A stretch of DNA of 64,000 bases from Streptomyces candidus (GCF_014207445.1 NZ_JACHEM010000010.1:248001-312000), one strand, 5' to 3'. Counted from the stretch's first letter, positions 15,876-24,251 are shown. Made by a program: numbers and translations. The notes: generated from the sequence alone by a model not told the origin.

Positions 15876-16505
15876 CTACCGGCCCCGGCCCCCGCCCAGA
15901 CCGCTCACCAGCAGCGACGTGAAGCTGCGCGCCCACGCCTCGTCCACCGGTTCCGCGCTCACCAGCGCCCGGTGGACGACGGCCCCCGCGATCACGTCGA
16001 AGATCAGGTCCGCGTCGCGGGCGGCCTGCACCGGGGACTCCTCGTACGGCAGCTCGCCGCGGGCCTGCGCGCGCTCCCGGCCCAGGAGCACGAGGCGCTT
16101 CTGACGCTCGACGATCGCCGAGCGGATGCGCTCGCGCAGGGCGGGGTCGCGGGTGGACTCGGCGACCACCGCCATCAGCGCGGTCTTCGTCTCGGGGCGC
16201 TCCAGGAGTGCGGCGAACTGCAGGACGACACCCTGTACGTCCTCCAGCAGGCTTCCCCGGTCCGGGAGTTCCAGCTCGTCGAAGAGGACCGCGACCGCGT
16301 CCACGACCAGCTCGCTCTTGTGCGCCCACCGCCGGTACAGGGTCGTCTTGGCGACCCCGGCGCGCCGCGCCACGTCGCCCATGGTCAGCTTCGGCCAGCC
16401 CAGCTCCACCAGCGCCTCCCGGGTCGCGACCAGGATCGCGGCGTCCGCAGCGGCGCTGCGGGGCCGTCCGGTGCGGGGGTGCGGCGGGGTGGCGGGAGGC
16501 GGCAT
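15876..16505 (-). CDS. TetR/AcrR family transcriptional regulator
   Basis: A 209-residue TetR protein. After a Pro/Arg-rich N-terminus (HPRTGRPRSAAADAAILVAT) comes the HTH: GWPKLTMGDVARRAGVAKTT with the recognition helix VAKTTLYRRWAHK (about 47-60). The C-terminal domain (LEDVQGVVLQFAALLERPET onwards) resembles the TetR_C_11 type. ATG 16505 is preferred over ATG 16517 because it lies seven bases after the -10 TATGGT, giving a leaderless mRNA. The palindrome at 16517-16528 overlapping the -10 suggests autoregulation. The divergent neighbour is the YbbN-like gene; the convergent neighbour is a dead epimerase, so the target is not obvious. Confidence 0.9.
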   Translation of the reverse strand: MPPPATPPHPRTGRPRSAAADAAILVATREALVELGWPKLTMGDVARRAGVAKTTLYRRWAHKSELVVDAVAVLFDELELPDRGSLLEDVQGVVLQFAALLERPETKTALMAVVAESTRDPALRERIRSAIVERQKRLVLLGRERAQARGELPYEESPVQAARDADLIFDVIAGAVVHRALVSAEPVDEAWARSFTSLLVSGLGGGRGR

Positions 16506-16512
16506 GACCGAG

Positions 16513-16528
16513 ACCATACCGGCCGGTA
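16513..16528 (-). promoter_or_regulatory. Leaderless tetR promoter with palindrome
   Basis: The -10 TATGGT (16518-16513) overlaps the perfect 12-bp palindrome TACCGGCCGGTA (16517-16528). The ATG follows seven bases after the -10. A weak -35 (TGCCAG) may lie 18 bases upstream. Confidence 0.5.
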
Positions 16529-16589
16529 CGCAGGGTCTGGCAGCAGGTCGTGAGGCGGATCACTGTCGTCCGCCCGGCCGGTCGAGTTA

Positions 16590-16606
16590 CGCTACGGCCT
16601 GTAGCG
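16590..16606. promoter_or_regulatory. Inverted repeat CGCTAC-N5-GTAGCG
   Basis: CGCTAC (16590-16595) and GTAGCG (16601-16606) form a 6-bp inverted repeat of the size of a TetR-type operator in the divergent region between the tetR gene and the YbbN-like gene. Confidence 0.4.
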
Positions 16607-16731
16607 AAAGCCCGCGCCGGTCACCCGGACATGGGCCGAGCGACAACCACCGGTGCCAGGTGGGGACCCGGCACCAGCCAAGCAGTACCGCCCTCGGGCC
16701 CTCGTAAGAACCCGCGTGCGGGCAGAGGGCC

Positions 16732-16803
16732 CTTTCGGGCACTTCCCGGTTGCTTTCGGGCACTTCCCGAAGGCAACCGGGGTGCTTTCCGGGCGCTTTT
16801 CCG
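16732..16803. repeat. Short direct repeats and a hairpin before the YbbN-like gene
   Basis: CTTTCGGGCACTTCCCG occurs at 16732-16748 and again at 16753-16769; a looser third copy is at 16785-16803. Within this, CCGGTTGCTTTCGGG (16746-16760) pairs with CCCGAAGGCAACCGG (16766-16780) at 14 of 15 positions over a 5-base loop, a very stable hairpin about 55 bases before the ATG. It could be an attenuator or a protein-binding site; the rest of 16506-16833 shows no gene. Confidence 0.65.
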
Positions 16804-16833
16804 AACGGGCCGCCGAGGGGGGAGGATGTACGC

Positions 16834-17793
16834 ATGCAGCCTAGGAACATGTCCATGAGCGGCGTCGTAGACCTCGCCGCGGTGAAAGCGGCCAACGAGG
16901 CCCGGCAGAAGGCGGAGCAGGCGCGTGCCGAGGCCGCCCGGCAGGGCGGAGCGCCCGCCGCGCCCGCCTCGCACCTCGTCTTCGACGTCGACGAAGCCGG
17001 TTTGAGACCCAAGTACTCCAGCTCGCCTCCGAGGTCCCGGTCGTCGTGGCCTTCTGGTCGCGGCGCTCCGAACAGAGCGAGCAGCTCACGCAGCAGCTGG
17101 CCCGTCTCACCGAGGAGTACCGGGGACGGTTCGTCCTCGCCAAGGTCGAGGGCGAGACGAACCCGATGCTGTTGGCAGCAGTTCGCCGTCCAGGGCGTTC
17201 CGGCCGTGTTCGCGGTCGTGGCGGGCCAGGCCCTGCCGCTCTTCCAGGGCGTCGCGCCCGAGGAGCAGGTCCGGGCCACCCTCGACCAGCTCATCCAGGT
17301 CGGCGAGGAGCGTTTCGGGCTGACCGGTATCCAGGTCGCCGACGGTCCCGTGGCGGAGACGCCGGCCCCGGTCGGCCCGTACGACGCGCTGCTCGACGCG
17401 GCCATGGACGCGCTGAACGCCAACGACTTCGCGGGTGCCGTCCAGGCGTACAAGAACGTCCTCGCGGACGACCCGGCGAACCCGGACGCCAAGGCCGGTC
17501 TCGTCCAGGCCGAACTCCTCGCGCGGGTCACGAAGCTGGACCCGCAGCAGACCCGCAAGGACGCCGCCGACCGGCCCGCCGATCCGGCCGCGCAGATCGC
17601 CGCGGCCGAGCTGGACCTGGCGGGCGGCCACGTCGAAGACGCGTTCTCCCGCCTCGTCGACACGGTGCGCGTGACGGCAGGGGACGACCGGGACGCGGCG
17701 CGGGTCCGGCTGCTGGAGCTCTTCGAGGTCGTCGGCGCCGACGACCCGCGGGTGAGCGCCGCCCGTACCGCGCTGGCGCGGGTGCTCTTCTAG
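16834..17793 (+). CDS. YbbN-like thioredoxin/TPR protein with compensated frameshifts
   Basis: A 319-codon open frame starting MQPRNMSMSGVVDLAAVKAA, eight bases after GGAGG. In the family an N-terminal helix is followed by a thioredoxin-like domain and a C-terminal TPR-like helical domain (here about 180-319: ALLDAAMDALNANDFAGAVQ ... AARVRLLELFEVVGADDPRV), acting as a co-chaperone or holdase. The reading frame is displaced between about 17003 and 17175: the true thioredoxin strand ETQVLQLASEVPVVVAFWSR and RGRFVLAKVEGETNP lie one frame over, and similarity returns at QQFAVQGVPAVFAVVAGQAL. One base missing near 17002 and one extra near 17174 would explain this. Even in the restored frame the CxxC is replaced by SRRSEQSE. 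The product as written would have a scrambled core; sequencing error or genuine mutation cannot be distinguished here. Confidence 0.8.
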   Translation: MQPRNMSMSGVVDLAAVKAANEARQKAEQARAEAARQGGAPAAPASHLVFDVDEAGLRPKYSSSPPRSRSSWPSGRGAPNRASSSRSSWPVSPRSTGDGSSSPRSRARRTRCCWQQFAVQGVPAVFAVVAGQALPLFQGVAPEEQVRATLDQLIQVGEERFGLTGIQVADGPVAETPAPVGPYDALLDAAMDALNANDFAGAVQAYKNVLADDPANPDAKAGLVQAELLARVTKLDPQQTRKDAADRPADPAAQIAAAELDLAGGHVEDAFSRLVDTVRVTAGDDRDAARVRLLELFEVVGADDPRVSAARTALARVLF

Positions 17794-17797
17794 CAGC

Positions 17798-17832
17798 CCG
17801 CCCGCCGGCCCTCCTTCCGGGCCGGTGGCGGG
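17798..17832 (+). terminator. GC-rich hairpin after the YbbN-like gene
   Basis: CCGGCCC (17805-17811) pairs with GGGCCGG (17819-17825), with further CCCGCC/GGCGGG pairing outside. There is no U-run, so it is a weak or Streptomyces-type terminator. Confidence 0.45.
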
Positions 17833-17919
17833 ACAGAACCCGTACCGCCGCTCCCGCATCCGCGATGTCCCTCCGCATCGCGGTGATTTGGCGACACAGT
17901 GATAAAACGCGGCCGCGCT

Positions 17920-18092
17920 TTGCCGAACTTGGCAATCGCGGTCGCTGTTACTTGAAGTAACAGGAACTCGGCCTTCTGTCCGCCTTGTTGCGGCAATCAC
18001 CCGGTTTTCCGGGTCACCGGCCGCACCCGTCCGCCACCCTGCGAGACCGCTCGGCAGCGACCTGGTGATCAAGGCGTTACCAGTGAGTAACG
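17920..18092. promoter_or_regulatory. Three inverted repeats in the 650-base gap before the DUF6230 gene
   Basis: The gap 17794-18444 holds no credible gene. It contains TTGCC-N6-GGCAA (17920-17935), CTGTTACTT-g-AAGTAACAG (17945-17963, perfect 9-bp arms) and CGTTAC-N6-GTAACG (18075-18092). The last two share a GTTAC...GTAAC core, suggesting one regulator binding twice upstream of the exported-protein operon (inference). Confidence 0.55.
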
Positions 18093-18444
18093 AACCCCTT
18101 GTGCCCACGCCCGTGCATGCACCACGATCGGCGACGCCCGGTCCTTCGAACGCGTCCCGGAAGCCAGTCGGGGCGACGGTTCCGAGGGTCCCCACCGGGT
18201 GGGCCGGCAGCAGTGGTGCCGGCTCCGGACAGGGGGGTCTCCGCCGCGCGGCGGGGCCTGTCCAGCAGGTTGCGCGAACGCGTGGCCCAGTGGTTGTCGC
18301 TCGGGGGTGGGCGCCGGTGGTTCGGACGTGGCTCACGCCTGACGGCCGACGCGGGCTCTCGTACTCCGAGGACGTAGCACTTCTCCCCTCCCGGAACGGG
18401 CCCTGCCCGTACCGGAGACGTACGTCCGAGAAGGAGGAAAGTAC

Positions 18445-19077
18445 ATGAGCTCCCAAGTACGCGGTGGAACCAGATGGCGTCGCTTCGCGGTCGTCATGGT
18501 GCCGACCGTCGCCGCGACCGCCGCGATAGGCGTCGCCATGGCCCAGGGCGCGCTGGCGGCTTCGTTCAGCGTCTCCGGCCAGGACTTCAAGGTCACGGCC
18601 GACAAGCTGGACGCCACGGGCTTCGTGCAGTACGGCAGCCTCGCCAAGGGCAACGACCTCGACGGCAAGCCGACCCTGCACCCGGTCGCGGTCTCCGGCT
18701 TCAAGACGGCCGACATCACGAACATGTGCCAGTCGGTCGTCACGCCCAACGTCCCGGTCTTCGGCAGTGTCAGCCTGATGCTCAGGGCCGGTACCGGCGG
18801 CACACCGGTGCATGCCGAGAACATCTACCTGGACGTCGCCGAGCTCGACGCCGACGCCGAGTTCAGCAACATCGACATCGGCGTCGCGGCCGGCAGCGCC
18901 GACAAGGGTCCGGGCATCCAGCCCAAGACCGAGGCGAACAAGTTCGGGTTCGCCCAGCAGGCGGACACGGCCGTGCTGACCAAGGTGAAGCAGCGCGCCT
19001 GGGCGACGTCGGCGGGCACCTTCAAGCTCAGCGGCCTCAACCTGCGTCTGCACAAGGGCGTCAAGGAGTGCTACTAG
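18445..19077 (+). CDS. DUF6230 family exported protein
   Basis: A 210-residue secreted protein of the actinobacterial DUF6230 family. The N-terminus RWRRFAVVMVPTVAATAAIG ... GALAASFSVSGQ is a signal peptide or anchor, with likely cleavage after ALA (about residue 38). The mature part is rich in beta strands (ASFSVSGQDFKVTADKLDAT) and has two cysteines, Cys94 region (ITNMCQSVV) and the penultimate Cys-Tyr (KECY), possibly forming a disulfide. A strong AAGGAGG ribosome-binding site precedes the ATG. The DUF6114 gene and a large exported protein follow. The function of the family is unknown; the co-occurrence suggests a cell-envelope assembly. Confidence 0.85.
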   Translation: MSSQVRGGTRWRRFAVVMVPTVAATAAIGVAMAQGALAASFSVSGQDFKVTADKLDATGFVQYGSLAKGNDLDGKPTLHPVAVSGFKTADITNMCQSVVTPNVPVFGSVSLMLRAGTGGTPVHAENIYLDVAELDADAEFSNIDIGVAAGSADKGPGIQPKTEANKFGFAQQADTAVLTKVKQRAWATSAGTFKLSGLNLRLHKGVKECY

Positions 19078-19186
19078 GCACCCCGTTGCGGGCCGGGATG
19101 CCGTCGCGCGTCGCCGCGGCGTCCCGCCCGCTCCCCTTCCTCCCTCCTCTTCTGTACAGCAACACCGGTTCCAGGGAGCTGTTTTC

Positions 19187-19843
19187 ATGAGCGCCGAGAC
19201 CACGGTTCCGAGCCAGGGCCGCGATGTCCACTACTGGCGGCTGCGCTTCCGCGCCTGGCGAGGCGTCCGGCCGTTCTGGGCGGGACTCCTCACCCTCGTC
19301 GGTGGCGTCCCAATCATGTATTTCCCTTACAACGACGTGAAAATGGGCGCGCTCACGATCACCATGGCGACCACGGCGGGCGCGGGCTCGCTGATCATCG
19401 GCGTCCTGCTGGTCACGCTGGGCCTCACGATGTGGTTCCACTCCATCGTGCGGATCTTCGCGGGCGTCGCCTCGATCCTGCTCGCCCTCGTCTCCATACC
19501 GGTGTCGAACCTCGGCGGCTTCCTGTTCGGCTTCCTGCTCTCCATGGTGGGAGGCGCGATGTCGATCGCGTGGGCCCCGGCGAGGACGGACGCCCACCCC
19601 TACGCCGTCGCGCCGGGTACGGAGCCGGGCGGATACGGCGGCGCGTCTTCCGCCCCGGCCGCTGCTCCGGCCGCGGACCCCGCCGCGGTCGCTCCGGCAA
19701 CCGGGCGGACGACGGCGCTCGACCTCTCGAAGCCCGAGGGAACCGCGGCCGATACGCACCTCCCCGCTCCGCCCCCGTCCCGCGGGACGGACACGACCGA
19801 TACGTCTGTCGACGCCGATGGCAGGAGGAACAGTGCGGGGTGA
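19187..19843 (+). CDS. DUF6114 family membrane protein
   Basis: A 218-residue membrane protein. After a basic N-terminus (WRLRFRAWRGVRPFWAGLLT) come four membrane segments: about 30-47 (FWAGLLTLVGGVPIMYFPY), 53-77, 80-101 (VRIFAGVASILLALVSIPV) and 105-125 (LGGFLFGFLLSMVGGAMSIA). The rest is an Ala/Pro/Thr-rich, probably disordered tail. The family DUF6114 is found beside DUF6230 genes in Streptomyces; its role is not known. It is separated by 109 bases, with a pyrimidine-rich stretch, from the DUF6230 gene and overlaps the next gene by 11 bases. Confidence 0.85.
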   Translation: MSAETTVPSQGRDVHYWRLRFRAWRGVRPFWAGLLTLVGGVPIMYFPYNDVKMGALTITMATTAGAGSLIIGVLLVTLGLTMWFHSIVRIFAGVASILLALVSIPVSNLGGFLFGFLLSMVGGAMSIAWAPARTDAHPYAVAPGTEPGGYGGASSAPAAAPAADPAAVAPATGRTTALDLSKPEGTAADTHLPAPPPSRGTDTTDTSVDADGRRNSAG

Positions 19844-21386
19844 AGAGGCCCAGGGGGCCGCGGGTGGGGGAGTGGCGCCCCGTCGCAGAGGGGGGCCGCG
19901 TCACGCGGCCCCCAAGAAGTCGCTGCTGACCAGGTTCCAGCTGCCCGCGGGCAAGGCCCTGGCCCTCGCGGCGATGCCGACCGCGGTGTTCGTCGGGATG
20001 AGCCTGACACCGAAGCCGGCGATGGCCGCCGGTGAGCCGGCCAACCCGTTCGCCCCGGGCCCGTGCGTGACGCAGCCGGACGAGCCGGACAAGAACGGCG
20101 ACGGCACGCCGGACAGGGGCGCCGAAGCGGAGGGCGCGGACTCCCGGGGCAAGGCGGACGCGGAGGCCGGAAAGGACGCGGGCGCGGACAAGGGCGCCGA
20201 GGCAGGCGCGGACGGGGAACCCGGCATGGACAAGGGCGCTCCGGCTCCGGGCGCCACCGAGCCCCCCGCCGGCACGGACGCCAGGACTCCGTCGGGTGGT
20301 CCCACCACAGGGGCCAAGCCCCCGGCCGCCCCACCCGCCTCCACCCCCACGCCGGCCCCCGCCGAGAAGGAGACCCACAACCCCCTCGACCCGCTCGGCG
20401 TGGGCCCCAAGATCAAGGACTTCTTCGACGGCCTCGGCGCCAAGAAGGACGAGCCCCCGGCCCGCCCGTCGCCTCCCGCCCCGACGGGCACCGCGAAACC
20501 GACTGCCCCCGAGGGCGGCACGGCCGGCGATGCCGTGCCCACGCCTGCGACGACGAGCGCCCCGGCCGACGCGGGCGGCACCGTCCCCGGCAAGGACGCG
20601 GCGAAGGGCGCTAAGGACGCCGGCCCCAAGTCCGGCGCGGCAACCCCCGAGGCAGCCGGGGCAGCCGAGGAGGCAAAGAAGGGCAAGGACGCCAGGGACG
20701 CAGAGGAAAAGGCGGACGAGGCGGCCGGAAAGGCGAAGCAGGAGGCGGAAGCCGCGGCGGCCAGGACCGAGAAGGCCATCCGCGACGCGGCCGCGAAGCT
20801 CGGCATCGAGGTCGCGGACTTCGACCAGGACGGTGACGGCAAGCCCGACCTCGCCCCCAACGCCGACGGCACGATCCCCTTCCCCTGCCCCACCGCCGAC
20901 CCCCGGGCGCTCGCGGAAGCCGAGCTGGAGCCGGGTATCCCGGACCTGCCGGACGACCCGTGGGTCCTGGAGACCTCGATGCTCACCCTGCGCGGTCTGG
21001 ACTACGCGGGCGTCGTGGAGGTCCGCACGGCGAGCGGCAGGATCAAGAAGGTCCTGAAGTTCACCGCGAAGGAGACGGACATCAAGGACCTGCACCAGAT
21101 GACCGTCGGCCCGGCGGGCACCACGGGGCACGTCCAGGCGCGCAAGGGCTCCACCTCCACCCTGCGTCGGGGCACCGTGACGATGTACACGGAGGAGCTG
21201 AAGGGCAACCTCTTCGGCCTCATCCCGGTGACCTTCAGCCCTCGGACCCCGCCGCCGCTGAACGTGCCGATCGCCATGTTCACCGACGTCAAGGTCACCC
21301 AGGCCGGCCAGTTCGGCGGCACGCTGACGGTCCCCGGCCTGCACAACTACTTCACGGGCCCGGGTACGGGCCGGGCGGCCGGCTGA
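19833..21386 (+). CDS. Large exported low-complexity protein with Asp/Gly calcium-type loops
   Basis: A 517-residue protein. GTG 19833 is chosen because AGGAGG stands five bases before it; an in-frame ATG at 19818 is the alternative. A basic N-terminus and KALALAAMPTAVFVGMSLTP ... AMAAGE form a signal peptide. Residues ~60-330 are Ala/Pro/Gly/Lys/Glu low complexity with a predicted helical KADEAAGKAKQEAEAAAART stretch. Two loops resemble calcium-binding thrombospondin-3/dockerin repeats: DKNGDGTPDRG and DQDGDGKPDLAPNADG. The C-terminal ~190 residues form a globular beta-rich domain (ETSMLTLRGLDYAGVVEVRT ... FGGTLTVPGLHNYFTGPG). No family is recognised. It completes the DUF6230-DUF6114 operon and probably acts outside the membrane. 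Confidence 0.82.
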   Translation: MRGEEAQGAAGGGVAPRRRGGPRHAAPKKSLLTRFQLPAGKALALAAMPTAVFVGMSLTPKPAMAAGEPANPFAPGPCVTQPDEPDKNGDGTPDRGAEAEGADSRGKADAEAGKDAGADKGAEAGADGEPGMDKGAPAPGATEPPAGTDARTPSGGPTTGAKPPAAPPASTPTPAPAEKETHNPLDPLGVGPKIKDFFDGLGAKKDEPPARPSPPAPTGTAKPTAPEGGTAGDAVPTPATTSAPADAGGTVPGKDAAKGAKDAGPKSGAATPEAAGAAEEAKKGKDARDAEEKADEAAGKAKQEAEAAAARTEKAIRDAAAKLGIEVADFDQDGDGKPDLAPNADGTIPFPCPTADPRALAEAELEPGIPDLPDDPWVLETSMLTLRGLDYAGVVEVRTASGRIKKVLKFTAKETDIKDLHQMTVGPAGTTGHVQARKGSTSTLRRGTVTMYTEELKGNLFGLIPVTFSPRTPPPLNVPIAMFTDVKVTQAGQFGGTLTVPGLHNYFTGPGTGRAAG

Positions 21387-21404
21387 GTTCCGTACGCACC
21401 ATGC

Positions 21405-21448
21405 GGGAAGGGCGGGCGCCGGGGAGAAACCCGGGGCCCGCCCTTCCC
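21405..21448. terminator. Strong bidirectional terminator
   Basis: GGGAAGGGCGGGC (21405-21417) pairs with GCCCGCCCTTCCC (21436-21448), with inner CCGGG/CCCGG pairing. It separates the exported-protein operon from the convergent pyruvate kinase gene. Confidence 0.85.
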
Positions 21449-21515
21449 TCGCGTGCTCACGTACGAGCCGCTCACGTACGTGTTGCTCCGGTACGCACGC
21501 GAACGCCGACTGCCG

Positions 21516-22949
21516 TCAGGCGGAGGCCTCTTCGCCGCCCAGGTGGTGGACCCGGACCATGTTCGTGGTGCCGGGGATGCCGGGGGGCGAACCGGCGGTG
21601 ATGACCATGGTGTCGCCGTTGTTGTAGCGCTGGAGCTTGAGCAGCTCGGCGTCGACGAGGTCGACCATGGCGTCCGTGTTGTCGACGTGCGGAACCACGA
21701 AGGACTCGATGCCCCAGCTCAGCGCGAGCTGGTTGCGGGTGGCCTCGTCGGTGGTGAAGGCGAGGATCGGCTGGGCCGCGCGGTAGCGGGAGAGGCGGCG
21801 GGCCGTGTCACCGGACTGAGTGAAGGCGACCAGCGCCTTGCCGTCCAGGAAGTCCGCGATCTCGCAGGCCGCGCGGGCGACGGAACCGCCCTGGGTGCGC
21901 GGCTTCTTGCCGGGCACCAGGGGCTGGAGGCCCTTGGAGAGGAGTTCCTCCTCGGCCGCGACGACGATCTTGGACATCGTCTTGACGGTCTCGATGGGGT
22001 ACGCGCCGACCGAGGATTCGGCGGAGAGCATGACCGCGTCCGCGCCGTCGAGGATCGCGTTGGCGACGTCCGAGGCCTCCGCGCGGGTCGGGCGCGAGTT
22101 GGTGATCATCGACTCCATCATCTGGGTCGCCACGATCACCGGCTTGGCGTTGCGGCGGCACAGCTCGATGAGGCGCTTCTGCACCATCGGGACCTTTTCG
22201 AGCGGGTACTCCACGGCCAGGTCGCCTCGGGCCACCATGACGCCGTCGAAGGCCGCGACGATGCCCTCCATGTGCTCGACGGCCTGCGGCTTCTCCACCT
22301 TGGCGACGACGGGGACCCGGCGGCCCTCCTCGTCCATCACCTTGTGCACGTCCTTGACGTCGTCCGCGTCCCGTACGAAGGACAGCGCGACCAGGTCGCA
22401 TCCCATGCGCAGCGCGAAGCGGAGGTCCTCGACGTCCTTCTCCGAAAGGGCCGGGACGTTGACCGCCGCGCCGGGCAGGTTGATGCCCTTGTGGTCGGAG
22501 ATGACGCCGCCCTCGATGACGATCGTCCTGACCCGCGGGCCCTCGACCGCCACGACCTTCAGCTCGACGTTGCCGTCGTTGATGAGGATCGGGTCGCCCT
22601 TCTGGACGTCGCCCGGCAGGCCCTTGTACGTGGTGCCGCAGATGGACTTGTCGCCGGGGACGTCCTCGGCCGTGATGGTGAACTCGTCGCCGCGGACGAG
22701 CTCGACGGGGCCCTCGGCGAACTTCGCCAGGCGGATCTTCGGGCCCTGGAGGTCGGCGAGCACGCCCACCGCACGGCCCGTCTCGGCGGCGGCCCGGCGG
22801 ACGCGGTCGTACCGGCCCTGGTGCTCCTCGTGGGTGCCGTGGCTGAAGTTGAATCGGGCCACGCTCATGCCGGCTTCGATCAGAGCGACGAGCTGCTCGT
22901 GGGAGTCGACGGCGGGGCCAAGGGTGCAGACGATTTTGGAACGGCGCAT
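21516..22949 (-). CDS. pyk: Pyruvate kinase
   Basis: A 477-residue pyruvate kinase, converting phosphoenolpyruvate and ADP to pyruvate and ATP. The N-terminus MRRSKIVCTLGPAVDS and GMSVARFNFSHGTHEEH carry substrate residues; the catalytic Lys lies in VVAKVEKPQAVEHMEGI and the metal ligands in GVMVARGDLAVEYPLEK. The B domain (about 70-165) and the C-terminal regulatory domain (QSGDTARRLSRYRAAQPILA) are complete. Streptomyces has two isozymes; the neighbourhood of ackA-pta-pfkA fits the one remembered as SCO5423. The gene is transcribed in the same direction as pta and ackA but is separated from ackA by 84 bases, so it may have its own promoter. Confidence 0.96.
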   Translation of the reverse strand: MRRSKIVCTLGPAVDSHEQLVALIEAGMSVARFNFSHGTHEEHQGRYDRVRRAAAETGRAVGVLADLQGPKIRLAKFAEGPVELVRGDEFTITAEDVPGDKSICGTTYKGLPGDVQKGDPILINDGNVELKVVAVEGPRVRTIVIEGGVISDHKGINLPGAAVNVPALSEKDVEDLRFALRMGCDLVALSFVRDADDVKDVHKVMDEEGRRVPVVAKVEKPQAVEHMEGIVAAFDGVMVARGDLAVEYPLEKVPMVQKRLIELCRRNAKPVIVATQMMESMITNSRPTRAEASDVANAILDGADAVMLSAESSVGAYPIETVKTMSKIVVAAEEELLSKGLQPLVPGKKPRTQGGSVARAACEIADFLDGKALVAFTQSGDTARRLSRYRAAQPILAFTTDEATRNQLALSWGIESFVVPHVDNTDAMVDLVDAELLKLQRYNNGDTMVITAGSPPGIPGTTNMVRVHHLGGEEASA

Positions 22950-23033
22950 AAGGCGGATCCTATCGGTTTGTTTCGCTGCGGAATATTCCGTCTGGTGGAA
23001 TGTACAAATGGGCGCGCGGGTGCTCAGACGCGC

Positions 23034-24251
23034 TCAGTCGCTCTCGCGCACCAGGTCATACGCCTGGTGGGCGATTTCCAGTTCCTCATCCGTCGGTACA
23101 ACGGCCACGGCAACCCGCGCGTACTCCGGAGAAATGATCCGGGGTTCGTCGGAACGTACGGAATTGAGGGTGGCGTCCACCGCCAGACCCAGCTCCTCCA
23201 GGCCTGTCACGGCCGCCTCACGCACCGGGGCCGCGTTCTCGCCGACGCCCGCGGTGAAGGCCACCGCGTCCACCTTGCCCAGGACGGCGGAGTACGCGCC
23301 GATGTACTTCTTCAGCCGGTGGATGTAGATCTCGAAGGCGAGTTCGGCCTGCTTGTCGCCCTCGTCGATACGGCGGCGGATTTCCCGCATGTCGTTCTCG
23401 CCGCAGAGACCGACCAGGCCGCTCTTCTTGTTGAGGAGCGTGTCGATTTCCTCGCTCGACATTCCGGCCACCCGCTCCAGGTGGAAGATCACCGCCGGGT
23501 CGAGGTCGCCCGAGCGGGTGCCCATGACGAGGCCTTCGAGCGGGGTGAGGCCCATCGAGGTGTCGACGCAGCGACCGCCCGCGACGGCGGACGCGGAGGC
23601 GCCGTTGCCCAGGTGCAGGACGATGACGTTGACCTCGGAGGGGTCCTTGCCGAGCAGCGCGGCCGTCCTGCGGGAGACGAAGGCGTGCGAGGTGCCGTGG
23701 AAGCCGTAGCGGCGGATGCGGTGCGCGTCGGCGGTCTCGACGTCGATGGCGTAGCGGGCGGCGTACTCCGGCATCGTCGTGTGGAAGGCCGTGTCGAAGA
23801 CGGCGACCTGGGGGAGGTCCGGGCGCAGGGCCTGCGCGGTCTTGATGCCGGTGATGTTGGCGGGGTTGTGCAGCGGTGCGACGGGGACCAGGCGCTCGAT
23901 CTCCGCCAGCACCTCGTCCGTGACCACGGTCGGGGCGCTGAACCTCAGCCCGCCGTGCACGACCCGGTGACCGATCGCCGCCAGCTCCGGGGAGTCCAGG
24001 CCGAGACCGTCGGCGGCGAGTTCGAGGGCGACCGCCTGGAGGGCCTCGTCGTGGTCGGCGAACCGGGTCTCGTGCACGCGCTTCTTGCCGGCGTCCTCGC
24101 CGAGGAGGGGGGTGTGCGTGAGCGCGGAGGTCTGCTCGCCGATCTTCTCCACGAGGCCGAGGGCGAGGCGGGAGTGGTCGCGCATGTCCAGGAGCTGGTA
24201 CTTGAGGGAGGAGGAGCCGGAGTTGAGGACGAGGATGCGGGTGGGGGTCAC
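23034..24251 (-). CDS. ackA: Acetate kinase
   Basis: A 405-residue acetate kinase converting acetyl-phosphate and ADP to acetate and ATP. ASKHA-fold motifs are complete: RILVLNSGSSSLKYQLLDM at the N-terminus, AIGHRVVHGGLRF, AVFDTAFHTTMPEYA, RYGFHGTSHAFVSRR, VIVLHLGNGASASAVAGG and LTPLEGLVMGTRSGDLDPAV. The GTG at 24251 is chosen because the protein family begins with this strand and GAAGG precedes it; the open frame continues upstream without family similarity. It follows pta on the same strand after 173 GC-rich bases that show no other feature. Together they form the acetyl-CoA to acetate overflow route. Confidence 0.96.
   Translation of the reverse strand: MTPTRILVLNSGSSSLKYQLLDMRDHSRLALGLVEKIGEQTSALTHTPLLGEDAGKKRVHETRFADHDEALQAVALELAADGLGLDSPELAAIGHRVVHGGLRFSAPTVVTDEVLAEIERLVPVAPLHNPANITGIKTAQALRPDLPQVAVFDTAFHTTMPEYAARYAIDVETADAHRIRRYGFHGTSHAFVSRRTAALLGKDPSEVNVIVLHLGNGASASAVAGGRCVDTSMGLTPLEGLVMGTRSGDLDPAVIFHLERVAGMSSEEIDTLLNKKSGLVGLCGENDMREIRRRIDEGDKQAELAFEIYIHRLKKYIGAYSAVLGKVDAVAFTAGVGENAAPVREAAVTGLEELGLAVDATLNSVRSDEPRIISPEYARVAVAVVPTDEELEIAHQAYDLVRESD

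Noticed and set aside
18065..18448. 127-codon open frame in the gap before the DUF6230 gene
   Set aside because: No ribosome-binding site, no protein-like pattern, and it crosses the promoter and ribosome-binding site of the next gene.
19425..21344. 639-codon minus-strand open frame opposite the exported protein
   Set aside because: Arg/Gly-rich shadow of an Ala/Pro-rich gene; the plus strand has the signal peptide and ribosome-binding site.
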